Source: Piper betle (lineage: Eukaryota; Streptophyta; Magnoliopsida; Piperales; Piperaceae). Taken from it: a stretch of 64,000 bases of DNA. The notes under the pieces were generated by a model that was given only the letters and a program-made list of their open reading frames with translations, had not been told where the DNA came from and made no database searches. The stretch is from the NCBI GenBank assembly GCA_033002965.1, contig JAURVB010013516.1, positions 1-64,000 on the forward strand. The letters run 5' to 3'. The translations under genes and the position numbers were made by a program. Below, one piece after another: positions 36,438 to 47,826 of the stretch (the stretch's first letter is position 1; each line of letters opens with the position of its first letter).

Positions 36438-39400
36438 CTAAGATTTCAGGTTACTCCTAAAATATCTCCACAACTTCACTGCTAATAATACAGTTCCAGC
36501 AGTGACTAACAATATCTGCAAAACACGAACATTTTATATGTAAATCGTCATATGGGGAAAAAAGATAATAGCAAAAACAGTCCCATATACAACAATAAAT
36601 ACCTTCGTATGTTGGCCATACTTGAGAGCTACAGAATCATACAATGACTTTAACGATTTCAACGGGGACACCTGTGGCATCAAAATTACAACCGTATACT
36701 GCTTCTTACAGGGAGAGGGGATTAGTCGTTTCAAGGCAAGCTGAGCCATAGTTGGATTTAGTGATTCCCTTACTTTACAACGCCCTTCATCTTGAACCTG
36801 GAAAGTTGAGAAACAAACAGCAATTATTCTGATTTCTCAAATTAAAGACCATCCATCTAGGTTACAGTTTTTAGACGATCATGCATAATCATTCCCATTG
36901 ATTCCAATTCCCAGATGAGCATCAGTAGATGAGAAAGTCAAATTGAAATGCGCCCATGAATCTACAAATACTGTTCCACTTATGACCAAAATGGCTTCAA
37001 GCAAAGGCAAGTCATGGCGGCACCTTTTATTATTCTCAAAATGCACAAAGAGGCATCAAGACATGGGATTTTAAATAAAACTCTACATTGTGTAAAAACC
37101 TAATAGACATGCAATGTATTAGTCGTCTCTTTGCATTAACTTTTAGTAAATGAGAGGTTTAAAAAGCTAGATGCATGGGGCTACAAACACATTACCCTGA
37201 AAGAAGCTCCAACATCCCCACTGTAAGCTCGCGATTGGTAGCTTCTCAGTATCCGATCCAACCAGTAATAGTTTTCCTGCATAATCATTGAGAAAAAAAA
37301 TAACAAGACAACCCAAAGAAAGATTTTTCTGGCTGCAATAACACAGTTCAAATTCTACTATAAAATAAAAATAAAAATTGCCTGAAGGCCATTTTCATGT
37401 GCACGCTGCTCAATTTCAAGTATGGTTAAAACATCTTGCGAAGAAGGGCCTTCCTCTTGAAGATGCATGATCTCGTCAAGGGCAAGCTCAACCTGGTAGC
37501 ACACAGATGATATATATACATCAGAGAGGAACACAAACCCACTTTTGCAACAAAAAGTAAAGCGTTGAAAAAGGCATAATCAAGACCATGGACAATGTAT
37601 ACCAACCAATTTCCATGAAACGTCTGGGTCACAAGCAAAATTTACACTAATATCTCCGCGAACATCCCCAGTTCTTGAAGGTTTATTTCCACCAAGAAAT
37701 ACAGAAACTCCAACAGAATAAATCTGATAATAGAAGATAGTACATTAGCAAAATCAACCTATTAAGACCTGCAGGCTACGACAATTAGAAACTTACACCA
37801 TCAACAAAGATATGGCCACCAACCTGTCCATGTTTGAAACGAAGAACTTGCATAATCTTGGTTTCCAAAAGTTTGCTAAGAAAACCAGCATAATGGATCT
37901 CTTCCATCTTCAAGTTAACCAGCAATGGAAAGAAAAAATAATAATAATAATAATGTCAAACAAATAACTTGACCAAATCTTAACTAAAATGTTCTATCTC
38001 CATTGACAAACTTACATCTTAAAAGCACCTATTTATCCTTCTAATAGTCATACTTGACAAAAATATAAAATCAAAATAAGCATGCACAAAGAAAAATCTT
38101 TCAAGCACCATGGATGTGTTTTTCAATTCCACAGGAAAGGCTAGCTGAACTGAACACTGTGCCTCCACCATGGGGCTGCGAACCACTTCCCTATCATCAA
38201 AATGAAGTTTTCCAGTCACTATCCAATAATATAAACTTTATGTAAGGTTTGACTGATGCAAGAACATCATGGCATGTCAAAAAAATAAAGCATGGTAAAA
38301 TTTACCAAATTAGGCACACAAAATGAGCAATATTCTCAATCACACCTGACAATTTTTGCAGGAAAAGTGAACGGCAACCCTTTCAAATCATCTCGATTGA
38401 AATGTAAAATTGGATGTGAAGGCCTAGGAATTCCCCCTACAAAAGCATCGGCATGGTCAACACAGTCAAAATTAAAATCTACAAAGTTAAAGGAGATTGA
38501 CACATAAACACATACCAAATATTGCAATATTAAAGGAACTGCTACTGCTGGATCAATGTTTCCAACTATGACAACTGTAAAAGTCGATGGATCCTTGAAA
38601 CAGTGATTAAAGTATTCGCAAGCTTTTAAAGGATCCACTTTTTGGAGGTCACTAATTTTAATTGGCTGCAATACATTTGGAAACAAACATCAAAGTTATG
38701 CCCACATTATTATACATCACCAATGGAAAATTAGTAAATTACATACTCGAAAGAAATATGAGTTTCCATAGTTCAACTCCCGCACACAGTTGGTGAAAGC
38801 AGTGTAAGGGTCCCTCTGTTGGGCGCGAATTGCTTCTTCTGCCATTTGCATTACTACTTTGACTTCTTCTCCTGGCATGACATCTGTTTTGAAAAGTTGA
38901 TAAACAAGCTGCCAACAGTTTGAAAGATACAAGAAATTAGACAGTTGGTGGAAATTAGTTCACTCCATTCTGGACCTTCTGATAAACATAACAATATCAG
39001 AATTTCAAGCATCTTCCAGAATAATAATAAACCATAAAAAATATAAAGAACCTGCAACGCAGTTTCCAAGTCTGAAGGAGAGCAATCTCCCGAGAAAGTT
39101 CTCATGTAGGCTCCAACTTTTGTACCAACCTCAGCTCTTTTTCCAGCAAGCATATCCATAAGCACTGACGGTTTGTATCCAAATACACCTATTTCACCAG
39201 CTATTGTGGATCCCATTGAACATGAAAAGTAATCACTTTCTGGAAGTTCAGATAGGCCACCATAGGTGAACCCCGTGAACAGAACCTGGTTTCAATCTCA
39301 ATGAAATTAAAAATCAAGCGGTAAATAATATTCTCAAACATATGATCCCTAATGCAAATAAAGACGCCACATTTTACACAGCTGCTGAAAAAACAAATAT

Positions 39401-42400
39401 ACCTGATCATCAAGGAAGTTAGTGCACTTATAGCATACTCTCATCCCATTTGATAGTAGTAGCTCTCTAACACCAATGTTTTCAAACTCCATTTCTTGGA
39501 TAATGCTCCTAATGTATGAAAGCAAATATACACTTTTAAAAAGCAGACAATGAAGCTATTGTTTAGATAGAATAACTGCAATAGGTGGATGCAGACACTA
39601 TTTACTAGGAAAATTAGATAAAAAGCCTACCCAGGATTGGGCTTCTCACTAACAATTTCTTCAGGTATATGCTCATCATCCCAACGAGGGATGGCTTCAT
39701 CATTTTCAAGAGAACTTACTTTTGTAACAGCAGCCTTAAGGTCATCTATAGTAGCTCCAACATGAGGTTCAACTACCTTAATTACACAGCTACAAGTGGT
39801 CTGGAAGTTCTGAGCATATTTCGATACTTCAGAAGCTGAAATATCTGTTGATGCAAAAACAATACATAGCATGCAATAGTAGTTAACAACTCAAAGAAAT
39901 TCACCTTGTAAGCATGCATAAATCAATCGAAGCATTTACAGTAAATTCAATATATCATGAAAATCACCACTCACTAGGTAATATAGTTTTCTGCAACTGT
40001 GCTTCATATTCAATACCAGCCACAGGTTCATTGCGGAAGAAATGCTACAAAGCTTACAAAAAAATTCTAAGAATGCGAATTTCACTTGAATGAAAAACCT
40101 GTCTAGATATTAATGAAGCAAACTCTTATCAAGATTTACTTGTAAATATTCATCACGAAGGGTTGTTGATTGCATCTGATCACGCTCCATATATGCCGAT
40201 TCAATTTCAGACATCATTAAAGCCCGTACCACAGATATTTCACGATCTGAGAATCCATGGAGACGGACTCTTGCAAGCTGCAAATAAGGAAAAAGACAGC
40301 TCAAGAAAAAAATATGGCAAGGGCATACCCTCAAAGGAAATCTCCATCATTACCTCCATCAGCATAGATTCAAGTGCTTCAACTGTGCCTCGCTCTTTGC
40401 ATGTTGAAGTCATTATATATGCCTTCACAGGTCGAACAAGAACATCTGCAGATGATGAGCATGAAAAAAATGGTGGACTCTTGCAACGTGATATCTTAAA
40501 AAATCTTTGATTTAGGGCACAATGAAACATTGCTTCTGCTAGTGAGTCCCTGTAGTCCTTCACAGTTCTAAATTGAGTGACAGGTATCTTGCAACTGACC
40601 ATCACTGCTGACTAGAAAAGCAAAGAAAACAATAATTATTACATATTTATCCAAGGTAAAAAGAAAAGCCTATACAACCATCAAAAATGAAAGTCGTAGA
40701 ATATTTCATTTCCTTTTAGTAAAGATATAGCCCTGTATCAAGTAAAGAAAATATCCTACTTAAATTATATGTTAAAAATCAACTTAACATAACTGATATA
40801 ATCCATAGACTGGGAATGAAAATTATGATGCAATATGGCATTTACTCTTAGCATTTAAGCTAATGCACAGGAGTGCATTTGTAATAACTTACCCCACCAG
40901 CTTCAGATTCTACAAAGCATGAATATCGTGGCTCTCCATGAGATGGTACAGGAAACTCAAGCATATGAGATGGTATTACTGTATCTGATACTTTTTGGCC
41001 AAAATGCGTCCTTATTAGTTCAACTACACTCTGCCCAAGTAAATGAAAACAAGACCTTAAACCTCACATCTAGCTGAAAAAAGATAATCTCGCAAATGAC
41101 AGCTTTACTACAATATGTATGACTGTTACTTGAAATGAAACAGGACCAGTATGAACCTGCGTATCAGCAAAATCACCAACAGCAATGACGGCCATGTTGC
41201 TCAGATAATACCACTTCTTATAAAAATTTTTAACTGTATCTGAAGAAACTGTACGTATAACCTTCTCTAACCCAATCGGTAAACGCTCAGCATACTGACA
41301 AGACAATGACAATCTTCATCAGAAAATATGGTTTTTCCACAGAGCGCAATTTGCAAAAAAACATTCACTAATGTTTCAATATAAAAGACAACTTTACAAA
41401 ATTAAAAATTCAAACATAAAAGTGAAAGGGTAGTACCTTAGACCCTTCCAACATAAGAATCCAATGGGCATCCTGCATCCTGCCAGCAGCATTACGTCCT
41501 CCTCTGTACTCTTCTAGCACAGCACCTCGTTCTTTCTCAAGGTCCTCCTCAGATACTCGTATCTGGGATGAAAGAGTGATTATAACAATAAGAACAAGAT
41601 GTATTCAAACCAGAAATCAATGTAAAATTTCACTACCTCAGAACTAAATTCAGCCAAAATTGATATGGCTTGTGATAAAAGATTAGGTTTATCCACAGGA
41701 ACAAACAGTTCATATATAGTTTCATCAGCAGATGTAGAAGCATTCTGACAAGCACCAAATTCTGCACCAATGCTTTCCAAGAACTTGATAATGTCATGGT
41801 TTGTATATTTTCTAGTAGCACTGAAAGCAAGATGTTCGACTATGTGGGCAACTCCTCTCTCCTCCTCTTCTTCTAAAACTGAGCTGGCAAACAAATATAA
41901 GTATATTAATTTGTGCTATTTGACAATTTTAGAGTTAAACAAGAAACATGAGGTAAGACAGCAGGTGAAATTTTGCTAGTTAGAAAGAGACAACTGAATG
42001 TGCAAAAACAGTCATAAAAAAACAATGCTGATAACAAAAATTATAATCATTGCTTGATTAAACATTTACTCTTTCATTTCAATATAAATGTTTTAAGCAT
42101 ACTAATCTGGTATTTAAGGAACACAGTTTAAAGACCATAGATACCTTCTCCATGATTCTCCCATATGAGTTAGCTGCACAATTGCTATAAGCGGTCTCTT
42201 CTACGGTAAATTCAAACTAGGGAACAGCCAGCACTTTATACATTAATTGGAGTCCGTGGAAAGTAGGCCATTTAGTAAATATATGAAGAATTCCCTTTAA
42301 GAGTCGTTACCTAGGCCTTTAGAATTGAGAAGTCTAATGAAAAATATTGGAAATGGTGGAAATGTACATAAGCAGAGCCATAAACAGACTTATTTTCATA

Positions 42401-43124
42401 TTGATGATGCTGCGTTCTTGCATCCACTTATCAGCATGTTCCACCAAAAAATATTGGAAATGGTGAAAATGTACATAAGCACAGCCGATATAAACAGCCT
42501 TGTTTTCATATTGAGAATTCTGCGTTCTTGCATCCATTAATCATCAATTTTTATCTATTAAGATTTCCAGTAGTATACTTTATTTGCGCGCGCACACACC
42601 TAGCACAAAATACAAACCAGGAACGTTACACAAGTCTTGACTAAAATTTTCAATTCAAACAATTTCTACGAAATAGATACGAAACACGAATTCATTAGAC
42701 AAAATATAACACCGCGCAAAACATAATCATAACCAAATCAAGGAATGGCTTGTAATTTCCATATCCTTGACAACAACAACAACCACATAATGCAATTCAA
42801 TATCCTCGAAACCAACAACAACCACAAAAAGCAATTCAACACACTTCACAAAAACAACAACAAGAAAATCAAGATTGGGATCCCCATTTTCGACCATGGC
42901 AGAAACACTCACCCGACCTTGACGGCGAGGGTGAGGGCAGCCCGCATCATGGGCTTGGAATTGCGGCGGACGTAGTAGACGAGGCCGTTGTCGAGGCGGC
43001 CGTAGTCGACGCCGACGGGGGTCTCAGAGAGGGCATCGTCCATGGCGACGCTCACCAGCTTGAGCGACCGGAAGCCCTGCCGACGGGCCAGCGGCGGCGC
43101 GGCGTCTCCGGGTAGCAGGTCCAT
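36438..43124 (-). CDS. PQQL: M16 (insulinase-type) zinc metallopeptidase, PQQL-like, 21 exons
   Basis: Exons (minus): 42913-43124, 41637-41883, 41437-41562, 41157-41294, 40893-41030, 40354-40611, 40140-40277, 39975-40044, 39631-39844, 39403-39508, 39052-39285, 38747-38908, 38516-38665, 38346-38436, 38109-38190, 37824-37907, 37607-37723, 37382-37492, 37196-37276, 36603-36797, 36438-36515. About 1010 residues, the usual length for plant PQQL. The inverted zinc site HIVEH is at residues 84-88, with the distal Glu in EKERGAVLEEYR near 164-171. Two M16 repeats follow, and a C-terminal hydrophobic segment (last exon, ILLVTAGTVLLAVKLW) could be a tail anchor. The exon 13/14 junction is one nucleotide short of frame; the exon 18 donor is GC. 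The start MDLLP at 43124 matches family members; an in-frame ATG at 43178 is possible. Confidence 0.88.
37277..37381 (-). other. GC-AG intron in the PQQL-like gene
   Basis: The donor after exon 18 reads CTTCAG|GCAATT and the acceptor before exon 19 reads ATGCAG|GAAAAC. Frame is preserved (NGLQ then ENYYW), so this is a non-canonical but accepted GC-AG intron. Confidence 0.8.
38437..38515 (-). other. 79-nt PQQL intron with frame conflict
   Basis: The strong donor TTG|GTATGT and acceptor TGTAG|GGGG leave the spliced frame one nucleotide short. If the intron is kept, the frame runs straight through with no stop (26 extra residues). A weaker donor four bases downstream (TTGGTAT|GTGTTT) also restores frame. 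Confidence 0.7.
42339..42552. repeat. Tandem duplication (about 107 bp x 2) in PQQL intron 1
   Basis: Two copies each contain aaatattggaaatggtg, aatgtacataagca, ttttcatattga and ctgcgttcttgcatcca. The offset is 107 bp with small indels. Confidence 0.85.
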
Positions 43125-43889
43125 GGCCGGGGGACGGCGGAGTGGTAGGCGGAATCCACCGGAGGAGGGGAGCTCCACCGTCGAGATGGGCGAATTGGCC
43201 GCGAAACTTTCCGATTTTTCGGAAAGAGGCGGAAAATCTAAACAAGGAGCAGAGACGGAGTAAGGAAAAGGGGGTAGAGAGCGGTTGTATATTCATTTAA
43301 ATATTATAAATAAAATAGGGTGAGGGAGCACTCAGATGGTATTATTAATTATAAAAAAAATCACAAATAATCATATTTTAAAGTTTTTTTTGTTAAAATT
43401 AGCTAAATTTATAAAATTATATCAGAAATAACTATTTTTAAAATTTTTATATTAATTATGACCAAATTTTATTAATTTTTAAATAATGACAAAAATGCTC
43501 GTAAGATTTATTTTTGTTGATATTAATATATATAATACATAAAACTTATAATATTTTACTTAACTTATATATATATATATATATATATAAATTAACTGGT
43601 AAGTATTAAATAGAATAAAAAACTATATTATTGATGAGTTAAAACAACAAAAAATATTTTTTATTGAATTTTGGACAATTAAAAATAAAATAAAATTTTA
43701 GGCCATCAAAAATAAAAATAAAATTATATAACATATATATATATATGTTTGTACATATTTATCCAAAAAATATTTATATTTATCCGGTTACGTAGATAAT
43801 ATTTATCTAATTATATGACAGTACTCAGCCACTTACGTAGATAACTTCCTGCATATTATAAGAGAATTGGTCATACGATTTCAAAACTG
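43125..43889. other. Upstream region of PQQL gene and AT-rich spacer
   Basis: 43125-43300 is GC-rich and should hold the 5' untranslated region and promoter of the minus-strand gene. The rest is AT-rich with (TA)n tracts at 43566-43590 and 43731-43747. Confidence 0.5.
43566..43590. repeat. (TA)n microsatellite
   Basis: About 12 units. Confidence 0.9.
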
Positions 43890-46170
43890 TTAGAGAAAGA
43901 ATTATCAGAGAAAGAGGTAGATATTGTTCTATAGCCGTTAGAGAAAATCTCTCGCTCAGGAGTTATCCTAATTCTATAAAAGCCGGGAGTTGTTGCTGAA
44001 GCAAGGGGGCTTGTACGCTGAAAAAAAATAGAAGAAAGAAAGCACGGAAGGAAGAAGAAAAGGGAAGAGCCCCTTGCCGACGATTCGTCTCTGGCGACCC
44101 CTTTAACCCATTATCACCTTGGAGTGCTCCCCGACATCAGCCTAGTCAAGACTTTCGTCCTGAGGAGTCAGAAACAAAAGTTGTTGCTACGTAGGAAAAA
44201 GGAAAGACCTTGTGAGACCACTCTTGCTACCCTTCTCTGGAACGGTCGAGATTCAGCCACCGAAGGGAGGGAAGCCGCTACCGTCAAGTCGTTGCCTTGG
44301 CCCAACCTCGTCGGAATAGCCGTCCTATCCCCCTTGAAGTCACGCTTAGGAGGTTTCCCGCCGTTGTAAAGTAGCTGTCGGTGACATTCTACGGAGGGGG
44401 AAGGTTGGCCGGGAGGGATAGCTGTGCCCAAGAGGGACACCCATGCCTTCTTGCTTCGGAATGCTGCTGCTATCATTGCTACACACCATCACGGATTTGC
44501 CTCACTGCTCTATTCTTTCATTGTGAAAGACCTTTTGCTGGAGGTTTGTCGTCGTCCCGTCACCATTAGAAACCTTTCCTTGGAAAGGAGAATTGTTGCC
44601 CCCCTTTAGGTGATGTTGTTGTGCCGGAAATTGCCCTCTGCTTGACCGAGAAGAAGTGCCCAGGTTGACACCCCTGCTTCATCGTTGTAACAAATGGCCG
44701 TAAGAGACCTTCATCCGATCGTCGTGCTGCTCTGAATTGTTGTTATCAACCGTGGAAACGCATTGTAGGCTGCTAAAGTATGCTTTTGCTGTCTTGAAGC
44801 ATCAAAATTGCGCCCCTGTTTAACACCGCCGCTGCTTGAAAAGAAGGAAACTTGCACCTACAAGAGCCCAATGTGGAGCCCTACCATGCCAAGAAAGAGT
44901 TCTATTATTGCCCATCAACGTTATTGCCACATCTTGCTGCCATGGAGTAGCTACAAAGGATCGCACAGAAGCTTGGGAGTCCTCCACTGTCTAACCCCTT
45001 TCTCGTTGTTGACAGGAAAGACGGAAACCAGAGCCGCGAAGGTCTGATTTCGCTAATTTTTCCGACCAACACCGGTCATTCCCAGTGTTGCCGTGAGGTG
45101 AAATGTAAAGATGGAGGAGTGGTCTAGAAACCCAAACTGAGTTTCGCTAAAGATCGTCGCTGTAGCCGCCGGGAAAAATCGGGAAGCGAGGAAGTTGATG
45201 GTTGGAAAAGCAGAAAACAGAGTAGCGAACACTGGATTTCTTGGATTAATTCCGACCAGCGCCCGTCGTTCCCAGCCCTTTCGTTGTGATCAAGTGAAGA
45301 TGATGGAATGATATAGAAACCCAAATGGAGATCCACCGAATTTCATTGCCGAGGTCGCTGGAAAAAAATTGAGAAGTGACCGATCGGAGCAGCGTAGCAC
45401 AAAAGTGCAGAAAAGTGTCTAACTTTCCGGCCTCCGACCGACCAACCGGAGCCACCACCGACAGTTGAACCACCGTCAAGAGACCCATAGGTCTGTGATC
45501 TACAGTTCTGGGCAATCTTCTGCCACCTTCAGCTGCCGGAAAAGCTGCCGCTGGAGCCACCAAAACCACCATTGCACCGCCGTTGCAGTCGGGTTGTTGA
45601 ACCCGTTTACTGATGACTGCATCCGCTTTTGTCGTGTCCGAGACCGAATCATTCTCCCCTGCCGCGTCCGCGTAGCCAGACCGTGACCAGTTACAAAACC
45701 ACGACCTAAATTAGAGCTGGTGTACTGTACACCACCCGTACGACTGGCGCACGCAAAAAGAAAGGAAGTCGACATACGCCATCCGGTCTGATCCAGCATT
45801 TGTTTGGTTTGAACCAACCCATAATGGCCTGGTTTAGCCTATCAACACTCTAGAAATAATTTGAAGGCCTTCCAGACTAATCAAGGTAAATTTATCTAAA
45901 GGCAGCAAAAATTCACTATTTTGTATAACTTGTAAAAATAAAAGGAGAAATAGTGAATTGTGAGTACTAATCTTACCGTAAATTGACTTAGGGATTCGAG
46001 TTGAATCCTAAGGAACCACGTAAAAAATTTCCTATGTGTCGTTTTACTGTTTGTAATATTTTCTATTTCCATAGCATTATCTCTTTGTGTGGCAAGGGCA
46101 CCTCAGTCCTACCGAACCTTTAAACCCGAATCACAAAAGATCCGATTCGAGGGAGTGGACGATCCCGCGC
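43890..46170 (+). repeat. Probable LTR-type repeat, unclassified
   Basis: A start-like tgttagagaaagaattatc near 43888, a TATA-like ctataaaagccggg at 43973-43986 about 40 bp before a purine-rich leader, long GC-rich non-coding text, and copia-LTR-like ggaaccacgtaaaaaattt near 46010. Open frames (up to 108 codons) match no protein and occur on both strands. Ends and class are uncertain. Confidence 0.35.
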
Positions 46171-47700
46171 CAAACAATATATGTATATATTTAGGTGTTC
46201 AAAATTTTAATTTGAAATTGTTTCATTTTATTAAAAATTAAAAATTTTGTTTTATCCAATATATTTTTATTGTGAATATTTTAAAAAAAATGAAATATTA
46301 TTCATTATATAAAACAAATATATATATTTGTTTGAGAAAATTTAAAATTATATTAAAGGTATTTATGCCAATAAAATAAATATTACAAAATATAAGAATC
46401 TTTTGTTTTCTGAGTTTGTTGTAATAGAAAATTTTCAATAAAATATTTAATAATTTTTCACAATTTTTATTTCGTTAAAATTATAAAAAAATGAGAGAGG
46501 TGATAAAATATATTTGTCATGTTGAAGGAAGAGGGATAGAAAAGAAATAGGGTTCAACATTTTTTTAAGTTTTGTGAAACTTTTTAAAATAGCCTCTACC
46601 ACTTTATAATTGTAAATATTTTGTCAAATACATTTTTATTTATTATCGGTACAACTTTATATTTGGTAATAAATGAGGGCAAATTAATGCAACCAAACGG
46701 CCAAGAAAAGAAAATAACCAGCTGCATCATGTAGTATGCAAAAAAATTTAATATTAATAAATATTAATGTGTTGTGAACTCCTTTTAATTTTAATAATAA
46801 TTACCTTCCGATGGAAAAAATGCAAAAATGAAAAATATTATTTTCTTTGAAGTGTTTGGCATTTGTGATTTGCTTGTACTTAATTAGTTTAATAATTGAA
46901 TGAAAAAATGGTAGAAATGAAAAATCAGTGGAAATAAAATTTATAATAATAAGAAACTCAATTTCATAATAATCTAGATAATAATATGTTCAATTCATTC
47001 TTAAAATTAAACGAATTGTATTTGAACTAAACAAAACTTGGTTGGACTGGTAAAAGGCACTATGAATTTAATTAGATGCTAGAAAAAACTTTTTCTAGTT
47101 CCATTTTTGGTCAGACACATCAAAAATAGGTTTCATGTAGGCTATGATTTTAATATTGGTTTTTTATTATTAATAGATGGTAACTTACCATGCCAAGTTA
47201 AACTTGTTTGTCGGTCTTCCGGTTCAAGTTAAACTTATTAGTATTCGAGCCAATTTAATTGATTTTTATTACTCAATTCTCGTATCTATATAGTCTAACT
47301 AAAGTCTCATGTCTTATTTTATAACGTGTACACCAAAATACAGCTAATGTATTAAAACTAAAATACACCTAATGTATTAAGACTTTGCTATTTTTATTTA
47401 AAACTAACGTTTAAGTTATTTACATTTTCAATTTTATTCTTCTTTCTTTTAAAAAGACATAAAATAAAAGTGTCAACTTGTATTAGCTGCTAGTGTAGAT
47501 ATTTAAAAAAAGATTATATTATGATCTTGATGTATAATTAAATCTCATTTTTAGTGGTCGAGTGTATCTACCATGTCCAATAAAAAAACATCTTAAAATT
47601 AAAATAGTGTATAAATTAAAACAGGGTATTTTTTCGAACATAAAATAATGTATGTAATTAGGAATACTTACTCTTTTCATTTACCCGTTGTTCTTGCCCT
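46171..47700. other. AT-rich spacer, nothing recognised
   Basis: Very AT-rich text without convincing frames or repeat ends. Confidence 0.5.
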
Positions 47701-47826
47701 TTACCACCTATTTTTTCCTGCGCGCTGTGTCGAATGTGATTTTCCTTGTGCCGAATCGGACCCAACAGATATTTGAGTAGACACAAGCGTATTGCTGAAC
47801 CTCGTGTTCCCGCTCTCTGAACCTGC

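Noticed and set aside
40163..40510. 115-codon plus-strand open frame
   Set aside because: Antisense shadow of PQQL exons 6 and 7.
43125..43178. Upstream in-frame ATG (MELPSS...) for the PQQL-like protein
   Set aside because: Possible, but family members begin at the MDLLP methionine (43124), so I kept the downstream start.
45246..45817. Overlapping 105-108 codon frames on both strands
   Set aside because: GC-rich repeat sequence with frames open on both strands and no domain recognised.
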